From positions 1 through 64,000 of the forward strand of contig NZ_JAEMUW010000004.1 in NCBI RefSeq assembly GCF_016598485.1: 64,000 nucleotides of DNA. Reading direction: 5' to 3'. Made by a program: the position numbers and the translations under genes. The DNA comes from Micromonospora coerulea (GTDB lineage: Bacteria; Actinomycetota; Actinomycetes; Mycobacteriales; Micromonosporaceae). Below the pieces are notes generated by a model. It saw only the letters and a list, made by a program, of their open reading frames with translations, had not been told where the DNA came from and searched no databases. Shown piece after piece: positions 26,651 through 36,902 of this stretch; positions within the stretch are counted from its first letter, which is position 1, and each line of letters starts with the position of its first letter.

Positions 26651-26755
26651 GCCGGGCCGGTGTGATCCGGCGTAAATGCGTTGAGCCGTCGGGGTCGGAC
26701 GGGCGAGGCTGGGGTCACCGCCCCGCCCACCCGAGTCCGGAGGACCCACCGTCCC

Positions 26756-29700
26756 ATGCGTCTGCTCCGTGATCTCTGGGCCACCGCACCGCGCCGGATG
26801 GCGGTCGTCGTCGCACTGATCCTGCTCGGCGCCGGTGGCCAGGCCGCCGCCTCCGCGCTGGCCGGGCCGGTGCTGGTGCACCGCTCGGCCGGCTGGTTCG
26901 CCACGCTGGCCGTGGCCCTGGTCGCCGCGGTGGTCACCGACGTCGCCGTCGGGCTGCTGATGGCCGGGCTGACCGCCGACTGGTCCGCCGACGTCCGCCG
27001 TCGGCTCTGCCGGGTGGCGCTCGGGCAGGATTTGCCCACCCTGGAGACCACCCCGGTCGGTGAGCTGCTCGACCGGATCGACAACGACGTCTACCAGGTC
27101 GCCGCCGAGATGCGGAACACCGGCGTCCGGCTCGTCCAGGGCGTCGCGGTCTGCCTGCTCGCCACCGCCGGCGCCCTGCTCGTCTGGTGGCCGGCCGGCG
27201 TCGGGATGATCCTGCTGACCGCACTGCTGGGGGTGTTGCTGCGCCGCCCCACCGCCCGCATCGCCCCGGCCCGGATGGCCGAGGAGGAGGCCTGGTCGGA
27301 CCTCGCCGCCGTGATGGAGGAGGCGGTGCACGGCCAGGACGACGTCCGCACCAGCCTGGCCCGGCCGTACGTGCTGCGCCTCTACGCCCGCCGGGCCGCC
27401 GAGGTGATCGCCCGGGGCGGCCGGGTGTTCCGGCTCTCCGCCCGGGTCACCGCCCTCGCCGCCGGCGGGGTCCGGGTCGGCATCGCTGCCGTGGTACTCA
27501 GTGGTGCGTGGGCGCTCGCCACCGACCGGATCGACGGTGCCCGGCTGACCGCGATCTGGCTGCTCGCCCTCGCCTTCGGCGGGACCGTCGAGCACATCGC
27601 CCGCTGGGTGCCGCACCTGCAGCAGGCGCTCGGCGCCTGGGCCCGGGTGCAACTGCTCGCCGGCTCCCGGCAGGAACCCGCCGGCGGCGCCGCCCCGGCC
27701 GACGGCGACCTGACCGTCCGCGGGCTCACCTTCCGCTACCCCTCGGGCGGGGACGACCGGGGGCCGGCGCTGCGCGACATCCGGCTCAGCTTCGCCCGCG
27801 GCCGGTCGTACGCCCTGGTCGGCCGGACCGGGTCGGGCAAGTCGACGCTGGCCAAGGCGCTCACCCGGGCCGTGGAGGTGCCGCGCGGCACGATCTTCCT
27901 CGGCGACACCGACCTGGTGGACCTGGACGTCGAGGCGCTGCGCCGGTGGATCGCCGTGGTGCCGCAGCGCACCGAGATCCTGGCCGGCACGCTCGCCGAG
28001 AACGTCGCGCTCTTCGACCCCGACCTGCTCGACGACGCCGCCCGGGCGCTGGCGGAGCTGGGGCTCGCGGGCTGGATCGCCGAACTCCCCGACGGCGTGG
28101 ACACCCGGCTCGGCGAGGGCGGGCACGTCCTCTCCGCCGGGCAGGAGCAGCTCGTCGCGTTCGCCCGGATCCTGGTGCGCGACCCGCACGTGGTGATCCT
28201 CGACGAGGCCACCGCCCGGCTCGACCCGGTCACCGAGAGCCGGGTCCGGCAGGCCACCGAACGCCTGCTCGCCGACCGGATCGGCATCGTCATCGCGCAC
28301 CGGCTCTCCTCGGTGCGCCGGTGCGACGAGGTGGTGGTGATGGCCGACGGCGCGGTGCTGGAGGCCGGCCCGCTGCGCGAGTCGGAACGCTTCGCCGAGC
28401 TGCTGGCCACCAGCCACGCCAGCGCGTACGCCCCGACCGGGGGTGGGCGCGGCGGGGTGGACCTGCTGGATGGGCCGCCGCAGGAGTGGGACGACGTCGA
28501 GTCGCCGGCCGCGGCGGTCGCGACCGGCCGGCCCGATCCGGTGGCCGTACCGAAGAGCGACCCGCCGCCGCAGCCCCCCGCGCCGGCCGCGCGGACCATG
28601 CGGGAGATCCTGCGGCTGGGCACCAACGACCCGCGGTACGGCCTCGTCTCCGTCTGCCTCTTCGTGGTGATGACGCTGCTCGGCCTGGACGGCTCGGTGC
28701 TGCCGTGGCTCTGGGCCGACGTGGTCGGGGGCGGCGACCCGTGGCTGCCGGCGCTCGGCATCGTCGCCGCGCTGCTGGTGGTCCTGCCGCTGCCCTACCT
28801 CACCAACCTGTGGTTCCCGCAGTGGTGGATCCGGCAGTTGCTGCGGATCAGCCTGCGCCTGGTGCACGGGCAGACCGGGGCGCGCCGGGTCAGCGGGCAC
28901 ACCCCGGCCGAGGTGGTCGCGCAGGGCGGCGACACCGACCGGGTGGTGCAGCTCGCCGACAACCTGATGGACCAGTTCATCTCGGTGGCCATCGTGGTCA
29001 CCATGACCGTGGTGACCGGCAGCTTCGTGCCGGCGCTGTTCTTCGCCGGGACGATGCTGGTCTCCGGGCTGGCGGCGACGCTGTTCGGGCCCCGACTGGA
29101 ACGTACCGCCGCCGGCACCGTCAAGGCCCGGGCCGCCTTCGCCACCGCGCTGGTCTCCTCGCTCTCCGCCGCCCGTACGGTGAAGCTCGCCGGCGCCACC
29201 CGCCCGGTGCTGGACCACCTCGCCGCGCTGGACACCGTCCGCAGCGACCGGCAGCGCCGGGAGATCGCCATGCAGGTGTGGGCGCGGTCCACCCCGTCGG
29301 TGGTCAGCGGCCTGCTGCCGATCGGCGCGTGGGGGCTCTACCTGGCCGGCGGGCTCTCCGCCGGCGCGACCCTGGTGGCGGTCTCCACCCTCGGGGCCGC
29401 CCGCTGGTTCGCCTGGACCACCGCGTCGCTGGTCTCGCACTACCCGTCGGCCCGGGTGTGGACCCGGCGGACCGTGGCGATGGCCGGGATCGCGGAGTAC
29501 TCGGCGGCCGTACCGGGGGTCGATCTCGCCGCCGGCGCCGCGCCCGCGCCCGAGCCGCCGCCGCGGCACCCGCTGCGCCGGCTCGACCTGGCCGGTTTCG
29601 GGGCGCTGCACACCGACGGCACCCTCGCCGTACGCGACGTCGACCTGACCGTCGACCGGGGACAGCTGGTGCTCGTCGTGGGACCGGTCGGCGCCGGCAA

Positions 29701-30256
29701 GTCCTCGCTGCTGCGGGCCCTCGCCGGCATCGTGCACCACACCGGCACGCTGCGCTGGAACGGCGAGCCGGTCACCGAGCCGGAGCTGTTCCTGCGCCCC
29801 AACCAGGTCGGCTACGTCGGCCAGTTGCCCCGGGTGCTCTCCGGCACGGTGGCCGACAACATCGCGCTGGGGCACGAGGTCGACGCCGCCGACGCGGTGA
29901 CCACGGCCCAGTTGGAGCACGACCTGGCCGCGGCCGGCGGCGGGCTCGGGCTGCTCATCGGGCACAAGGGCACCCGGCTCTCCGGCGGGCAGCTCCAACG
30001 GCTGGCGCTGGCCCGGGCGCTCGCACCCCGTACCGAGCTGCTGATCGCCGACGACGTGTCGTCCGCGCTCGACGTCACCACCGAGCTGGCGCTCTGGGCG
30101 GCGCTACGCGAGCACGGGGTGACCGTGGTGGGCTCGACGTCCAAGCGGGCGGCCCTGGTCCGGGCCGACCACGTGGTGGTGCTGATCGACGGCACGGTCG
30201 CCGCCCAGGGCCCCTGGCGCGACCTGGAGTCCCACTGGTCGCACCTGGCCGGCTGA
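26756..30256 (+). CDS. Fused two-module ABC exporter (TMD-NBD-TMD-NBD)
   Basis: 1166 residues: TMD1 (about 1-300), NBD1 (about 320-560), TMD2 (about 610-880) and NBD2 (about 925-1160). NBD1 has GRTGSGKS (Lys362), LSAGQEQ, ILDEATARLD (Glu484) and an H-loop His515. NBD2 has GPVGAGKS (Lys982) and LSGGQLQ but LIADDVSSALD (Asp1100 for Glu) and Ser1129 for the H-loop His. The two nucleotide sites therefore differ, one competent and one degenerate, as in heterodimeric exporters. An exporter of drug or lipid type is likely. ATG 26756 begins the conserved hydrophobic part (GAGGACC upstream). It stands alone after the TetR operon. Confidence 0.92.
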   Translation: MRLLRDLWATAPRRMAVVVALILLGAGGQAAASALAGPVLVHRSAGWFATLAVALVAAVVTDVAVGLLMAGLTADWSADVRRRLCRVALGQDLPTLETTPVGELLDRIDNDVYQVAAEMRNTGVRLVQGVAVCLLATAGALLVWWPAGVGMILLTALLGVLLRRPTARIAPARMAEEEAWSDLAAVMEEAVHGQDDVRTSLARPYVLRLYARRAAEVIARGGRVFRLSARVTALAAGGVRVGIAAVVLSGAWALATDRIDGARLTAIWLLALAFGGTVEHIARWVPHLQQALGAWARVQLLAGSRQEPAGGAAPADGDLTVRGLTFRYPSGGDDRGPALRDIRLSFARGRSYALVGRTGSGKSTLAKALTRAVEVPRGTIFLGDTDLVDLDVEALRRWIAVVPQRTEILAGTLAENVALFDPDLLDDAARALAELGLAGWIAELPDGVDTRLGEGGHVLSAGQEQLVAFARILVRDPHVVILDEATARLDPVTESRVRQATERLLADRIGIVIAHRLSSVRRCDEVVVMADGAVLEAGPLRESERFAELLATSHASAYAPTGGGRGGVDLLDGPPQEWDDVESPAAAVATGRPDPVAVPKSDPPPQPPAPAARTMREILRLGTNDPRYGLVSVCLFVVMTLLGLDGSVLPWLWADVVGGGDPWLPALGIVAALLVVLPLPYLTNLWFPQWWIRQLLRISLRLVHGQTGARRVSGHTPAEVVAQGGDTDRVVQLADNLMDQFISVAIVVTMTVVTGSFVPALFFAGTMLVSGLAATLFGPRLERTAAGTVKARAAFATALVSSLSAARTVKLAGATRPVLDHLAALDTVRSDRQRREIAMQVWARSTPSVVSGLLPIGAWGLYLAGGLSAGATLVAVSTLGAARWFAWTTASLVSHYPSARVWTRRTVAMAGIAEYSAAVPGVDLAAGAAPAPEPPPRHPLRRLDLAGFGALHTDGTLAVRDVDLTVDRGQLVLVVGPVGAGKSSLLRALAGIVHHTGTLRWNGEPVTEPELFLRPNQVGYVGQLPRVLSGTVADNIALGHEVDAADAVTTAQLEHDLAAAGGGLGLLIGHKGTRLSGGQLQRLALARALAPRTELLIADDVSSALDVTTELALWAALREHGVTVVGSTSKRAALVRADHVVVLIDGTVAAQGPWRDLESHWSHLAG

Positions 30257-30270
30257 CCCAACTTGGGGGG

Positions 30271-31400
<1,130 letters not shown>

Positions 31401-31436
31401 AGCGGTCCGTGCGGTGCCGTCGGAGCCGGCCGCGGC

Positions 31437-32756
31437 TCAGGCGGGCACGGGGCTCAGCTCGTCGGACCGGGCCGGCCGCTCGGCGGGCTCGGCGGGGTCC
31501 GGCTCGACCCGGGCGCGCGTGCCGGCGGAGTCGTACGCGGCCCGGTCGAGGGTGCCCTCCCGGGCGGCCACGATGGTCGGCACGAGCGCCTGGCCGGCCA
31601 CGTTGGTGGCGGTACGGATCATGTCCAGGATCGGGTCGATGGCCAGCAGCAGGCCGGCGCCGGCCAGCGGCAGCCCCAGCGTGCTCAGGGTCAGGGTGAG
31701 CATCACGATCGCGCCGGTCAGGCCGGCGGTGGCCGCCGAGCCGACCACCGAGACGAAGGCGATCAGCAGGTAGTCGCCGACGCCCAGGTCCACCCCGAAG
31801 ACCTGCGCCACGAAGATCGCGGCCAGGGCCGGGTAGATCGCCGCGCAGCCGTCCATCTTGGTGGTGGCGCCGAACGGCACGGCGAAGGAGGCGTACTCGC
31901 GGGGGACGCCGAGCCGCTCGACGGAGCGCTGGGTCACCGGCATGGTGCCCACCGAGGAGCGGGAGACGAAGGCCAGCTCGATGGCCGGCCAGGCGCCGGC
32001 GAAGAAGCGCAGCGGGTTGAGCCGGCCGGCGGCCACCAGCAGCACCGGGTAGACCACGAAGAGCACGATCGCGCAGCCGACGTAGACCGCGGTGGTGAAC
32101 TTCGCGAGCGGGGCGAGCAGGTCCCAGCCGTACGAGGCGACGGCGTGGCCGATCAGGCCGAGGGTGCCGATCGGGGCGAGCCGGATCACCCACCAGAGCG
32201 CCTTCTGCACGATGCTGAGCACGGACCGGTTGAACTCGACGAACGGCTCGGCGGCCTGGCCGACCAGCAGCGCGGCGGCGCCGACCACCAGGGCGAGGAA
32301 GACGATCTGGAGCACGTTGCCCTCGACGAACGCGCCGACCGGGTTGGTGGGCACGATGCCGGTGAGGAAGTCGGTCCAGGAGCCGGTCTTCTTCGGTGCG
32401 GCGGCGCCGGAGACGTCCAGGGTGACGCCCTTGCCGGGATTGGTGAGCAGGCCGAGGCCGATGCCGACGCTCACCGCGATCAGCGCGGTGATGCCGAACC
32501 AGAGCAGGGTCTTGACCGCCAGCCGGGCGGCGTTGGCCACGCCGCGCAGGCTGACCACGCTGACCACGATGGCGGTGAAGACCAGCGGCGGGACGGCCAG
32601 CTTGAGCAACTGGACGAAGAGGCCGCCGACGGTGTCGAGGGTGCTGGCGAGCCAGCTCAGGTCGTTGGCGCGGGCGAGGAAGCCGAGCGCCACGCCGAGC
32701 ACGAGGCCGAGCAGGATCTGCACGGAAAAGGGGATCTTGCGCAGGGCGGAAGCCAT
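31437..32756 (-). CDS. Dicarboxylate/amino acid:cation symporter (DAACS)
   Basis: 439 residues, Na+ or H+-coupled uptake of glutamate, aspartate or C4-dicarboxylates. The eight-helix/two-hairpin layout is visible. Diagnostic motifs are SRSSVGTMPVT (HP1 serine-rich loop), ATTKMDGCAAIYPA (the NMDGT equivalent in TM7), GSAATAGLTGAIVMLT (HP2) and DPILDMIRTATNVAGQA. The start ATG 32756 gives MASALRKIPFSVQILLGLVLG. A small leader-peptide ORF lies 43 bp upstream on the same strand. Confidence 0.94.
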   Translation of the reverse strand: MASALRKIPFSVQILLGLVLGVALGFLARANDLSWLASTLDTVGGLFVQLLKLAVPPLVFTAIVVSVVSLRGVANAARLAVKTLLWFGITALIAVSVGIGLGLLTNPGKGVTLDVSGAAAPKKTGSWTDFLTGIVPTNPVGAFVEGNVLQIVFLALVVGAAALLVGQAAEPFVEFNRSVLSIVQKALWWVIRLAPIGTLGLIGHAVASYGWDLLAPLAKFTTAVYVGCAIVLFVVYPVLLVAAGRLNPLRFFAGAWPAIELAFVSRSSVGTMPVTQRSVERLGVPREYASFAVPFGATTKMDGCAAIYPALAAIFVAQVFGVDLGVGDYLLIAFVSVVGSAATAGLTGAIVMLTLTLSTLGLPLAGAGLLLAIDPILDMIRTATNVAGQALVPTIVAAREGTLDRAAYDSAGTRARVEPDPAEPAERPARSDELSPVPA

Positions 32757-32799
32757 GATGATGCGTCCAAGGTCTGTCGGAGGGTCGATCGGGGCAGCG

Positions 32800-32889
32800 T
32801 CAGGAACGAGGCTGCGCCGGACAGACGCCGCTGGCCTGCAGTCGGAGGTCGACGTACAGGCGCACGGTGAGGTGCCAGACGTTGGTCAT
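32800..32889 (-). CDS. 29-residue putative leader peptide upstream of the symporter
   Basis: ATG 32889 opens MTNVWHLTVRLYVDLRLQAS GVCPAQPRS in two parts of 20 and 9 residues, ending at TGA 32802-32800. The (R/L)xYVDLxxxAS(x)xC core matches a class of actinobacterial small ORFs annotated as leader peptides, whose conserved VDL..R.AS.LC motif sits before sulfur and transport genes. GGCAGGCG lies just upstream as a weak ribosome-binding site. It probably controls expression of the symporter gene by ribosome-mediated attenuation. There is one Cys codon only, so what it senses is not obvious. Confidence 0.6.
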   Translation of the reverse strand: MTNVWHLTVRLYVDLRLQASGVCPAQPRS

Positions 32890-32985
32890 CGCCTGCCGAC
32901 GCTACTCCCGGCCGGTCCACAGCTGGAAGGAGTGACCGTCGTGACGATCCTTACATGACCCGGTCCGGACCCGGCGCCCGGTTCG

Positions 32986-33609
32986 TCAGGACCGGCGGTG
33001 GGCCAGGCCGAGCGCGGTGGCGGTGGCCAGTCCCCAGCCGGCGGCCACCGCCAACAACAGCCGCTCCAGCACGCCGACCAGGCCGCCGCGTCCCACGGTC
33101 AGCATGGCCAGGCCGATCGCCGCCGACAGCGGCAGGGCCAGCGCCGCCCCGAGACCGGCGATCCGGCGCAGCCCCGGGACCGCCGCCGGGGAGACGAGCA
33201 GGGCCAGCATCGCGAAGACCACCGCGGCGGTCGCCGCGATGCTCGCGCCGCCGTGCACCAGGTCCGCCGCGGTGGCCGTCTCGAACGGTGGCAGCGGGCA
33301 GCCGGCGCTGCACGTCACCGCCCCGGAGAGCAGGGTGAGGACGCTGCCGGCGGCGAGCAGCGCCGCGGCCACCCGCAGCGCCGGGGGCAGCGCCACCGCG
33401 AGCAGCAGCAGCGCCGCGGCCACGGCGAAGATCCCGATCCGGTACGCCGGGGCGTACGGGCTGTCGGCGACGCCGGCCTCGCTGACGTACCCGGTGGGGC
33501 CCGGACCGGGACCGGCGACCACGGCGACCGTCACCGCGACCGCGCCCGCCAGGGTGCAGCCGGCGGCTGCCGACGCGGCGACGACCCGGCCGAGGCCCGG
33601 GTCAGCCAC
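32986..33609 (-). CDS. DUF998 family membrane protein
   Basis: 207 residues with six hydrophobic helices. The pattern YVSEAGVADSPYAPAYRIGIF followed by CSAGCPLPPFETATAADLVHGGAS in the middle is characteristic of DUF998 membrane proteins, whose function is unknown. Its start overlaps the end of the GST gene by 8 bp on the same strand, so it is the second gene of a two-gene operon. Confidence 0.75.
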   Translation of the reverse strand: MADPGLGRVVAASAAAGCTLAGAVAVTVAVVAGPGPGPTGYVSEAGVADSPYAPAYRIGIFAVAAALLLLAVALPPALRVAAALLAAGSVLTLLSGAVTCSAGCPLPPFETATAADLVHGGASIAATAAVVFAMLALLVSPAAVPGLRRIAGLGAALALPLSAAIGLAMLTVGRGGLVGVLERLLLAVAAGWGLATATALGLAHRRS

Positions 33610-34567
33610 GCCCGTGCGGCGTGGTCCAGCCGGAGGTGTCCGGCCCGAGCGGCACGATGCCGGTCGGGTTGATCTCGCGGTGCGTGGCGTAGTAGTGCCG
33701 CTTGATGTGGTCGAAGTCCACCGTCTCGCCGAAGCCCGGGGTCTGGAACAGGTCCCGGGCGTACGCCCAGAGCACCGGCATCTCGGTCAGCTTCTGCCGG
33801 TTGCACTTGAAGTGCCCGTGGTACGCCACGTCGAAGCGGACCAGGGTGGTGAACAGCCGCACGTCCGCCTCGGTGATCGCGTCGCCCATCAGGTAGCGGC
33901 GCCCGGCCAGCCGCTCCGACAGCGCGTCCAGCCGGGCGAAGAGCGCGCGGTACGCCTCGTCGTACGCCTGCTGGGAGGTGGCGAAGCCGCACCGGTACAC
34001 GCCGTTGTTGACGTCCCGGTGGATCTCGGCCATCAACGCGTCCATCTCCGGCCGCAGCTCGACCGGGTAGAGGTCCGGCGCGCCCGGGGAGTGGAACCGC
34101 CGCCACTCGGTGGAGAAGTCCAGGGTGAGCTGCGGGTAGTCGTTGGTGACCACCCGCCCGGTCCGCGTGTCGACCAGCGCGGGCACGGTCACCCGGCCGG
34201 TGTAGTCCGGGTCGGTGGCCAGGTACGCCTCGGAGAGGTAGCCGATGCCGAGCACCGGGTCGAAGCCGTCCGGGTCCAGCGCGAACCGCCAGCCCCGCTC
34301 GTCCCGGATCGGGTCGACCGTGCCCAGCGAGATCACCTCGTCCAGGCCGAGCAGGCTGCGCACGATCCGGGCCCGGTGCGCCCACGGGCAGGCCCGGCAC
34401 CAGATCAGCCGGTACCGGCCCGCCTCCAGCGGCCAGCGGTCCTGATCGTCCGGGCCGCCGCCTTCGGGGGACGTGGAGTGCGGGGTGACCCGACCGGTGA
34501 ACCGGTTGGGCTGGCGGACGAACGCACCGCTGCCGGTGCTCTCTGCACTGAACTGGGCCCGGGCCAT
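33602..34567 (-). CDS. Xi-class glutathione S-transferase (glutathionyl-hydroquinone reductase-like)
   Basis: 321 residues. The N-terminal thioredoxin fold has WCRACPWAHRARI with the catalytic Cys60 in CPWAH. RDVNNGVYRCGFATSQQAYDEA and the C-terminal helical domain with GDAITEADVRLFTTLVRFDVAYHGHFKCN are hallmarks of the ECM4/YqjG xi class. These enzymes reductively remove a thiol from hydroquinones. Actinobacteria use mycothiol instead of glutathione, so the cosubstrate here is likely mycothiol (inference). Divergent from the thiolase gene. Confidence 0.92.
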   Translation of the reverse strand: MARAQFSAESTGSGAFVRQPNRFTGRVTPHSTSPEGGGPDDQDRWPLEAGRYRLIWCRACPWAHRARIVRSLLGLDEVISLGTVDPIRDERGWRFALDPDGFDPVLGIGYLSEAYLATDPDYTGRVTVPALVDTRTGRVVTNDYPQLTLDFSTEWRRFHSPGAPDLYPVELRPEMDALMAEIHRDVNNGVYRCGFATSQQAYDEAYRALFARLDALSERLAGRRYLMGDAITEADVRLFTTLVRFDVAYHGHFKCNRQKLTEMPVLWAYARDLFQTPGFGETVDFDHIKRHYYATHREINPTGIVPLGPDTSGWTTPHGRG

Positions 34568-34671
34568 GCCGCCAACCTATCGGCTCCGGGCGCGGATATC
34601 CTGGCGCCGGGCGTCCCCGTGACCCGGCGGCGCCGCCACCGAGCCCTTCCCACCCCCGAAGGACAGCGCCG

Positions 34672-35877
<1,206 letters not shown>

Positions 35878-35884
35878 CGACAGT

Positions 35885-35914
35885 CCGGTCCGCCGCCCGC
35901 CGGCGGCGGACCGG
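35885..35914 (+). terminator. Terminator after the thiolase gene
   Basis: A perfect 13-bp stem (CCGGTCCGCCGCC) with a 4-nt loop, beginning 7 nt after the stop. The gap up to 36074 shows no further clear site, except a TAGAGT at 35965-35970 that could be a -10 box for the next gene. Confidence 0.8.
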
Positions 35915-36074
35915 TGTCCGTCGCAGACCGAAAAGTCGATCTCCCGTAGCGTGACGGACGGGCCTAGAGTGGTCAGCACCACACGATCCGCGGGTCGGCC
36001 GGTGTCGATTCCGCGCGCCCCCGCGCGCCCGGACGCCGCTGCCAGCCCGCGCCGCGGCGACGAACTGGGGCGAC

Positions 36075-36896
36075 GTGATGCAGATGCCGGACGGACTTCC
36101 CGCCGAGATCGACCTGAGCCGGCCCAGCGCGGCCCGGGTCTACGACTACTTCCTCGGCGGCGCGCACAACTTCGAGATCGACCGGCAGCTCGCCGAGCAG
36201 ATCGCCAGCATGACCCCGAACCTGGCCGCCACCATGCGCGCGGGCCGGGAGTTCCTGCGCCGGGCCGTCCGGGTGCTGCTCGACGCCGGCATCGACCAGT
36301 TCCTCGACATCGGCTCCGGCATCCCGACCGTCGGCAACGTGCACGAGGTCGCCCAGGCGGCGAATCCCGAGGCGCGGGTGGTCTACGTCGACATCGACCC
36401 GGTCGCGGTGGCGCACAGCCGGGAACTGCTCGCCGGCAACGACCACGCGATCGCGATCCACGCCGACCTGCGCGAGCCGAAGCTGATCCTGGACCGGGCC
36501 CGCGCCAGTGGCCTGATCGACTTCGACCGGCCGGTCGGCATCCTGCTCGCCGGGGTGGTCCACTTCATCCCGGACACCGACCGTCCCGGCGACCTCCTGG
36601 CCACCCTGCGGGCCGCCGCTGCGCCCGGCAGCTACCTGGTCATCTCGCACTCCACCTTCGAGGACCAGCCGCAGGAGATGCTCGACGCGCAGCGACTGTC
36701 GGCGCGGACCGCCACCGAGATCACGCTCCGCTCACGCGCCGAGATCAGCGACTTCTTCGGCGACTGGACGATCCTCGAACCGGGCGTGGTGCACATGCCG
36801 CTGTGGCGCCCCGACTCGCCGTCCGACGTGGACGACCACCCCGAGCGGTTCGGGGCCTTCGGCGGGGTCGCCCGCTACGACCAGCCCGCCGGCTGA
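36075..36896 (+). CDS. SAM-dependent methyltransferase, DUF574 family
   Basis: 273 residues (start GTG 36075 or ATG 36078). The hallmarks of the Methyltransf_19/DUF574 family, expanded in actinobacteria, are present: PSAARVYDYFLGGAHNFEIDR, then FLDIGSGIPTVGNVHEVAQ (SAM-binding) and VVYVDIDPVAVAHSR. The substrate is unknown for this family. Followed after 6 bp by the GGDEF-EAL gene on the same strand, so likely cotranscribed. Confidence 0.9.
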   Translation: MMQMPDGLPAEIDLSRPSAARVYDYFLGGAHNFEIDRQLAEQIASMTPNLAATMRAGREFLRRAVRVLLDAGIDQFLDIGSGIPTVGNVHEVAQAANPEARVVYVDIDPVAVAHSRELLAGNDHAIAIHADLREPKLILDRARASGLIDFDRPVGILLAGVVHFIPDTDRPGDLLATLRAAAAPGSYLVISHSTFEDQPQEMLDAQRLSARTATEITLRSRAEISDFFGDWTILEPGVVHMPLWRPDSPSDVDDHPERFGAFGGVARYDQPAG

Positions 36897-36902
36897 ACCG
36901 GC

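Noticed and set aside
25796..29998. Very long open frame (1400 codons) on the minus strand under the YhgE, TetR and ABC genes
   Set aside because: It has the Gly/Arg/Pro/Val-rich, domain-free composition of antisense frames in very high-GC DNA, and the plus-strand genes have clear domains.
32657..32920. 87-codon minus-strand frame overlapping the symporter start and leader
   Set aside because: It runs in another frame across the symporter N-terminus; the 29-residue leader frame is better supported by its motif.
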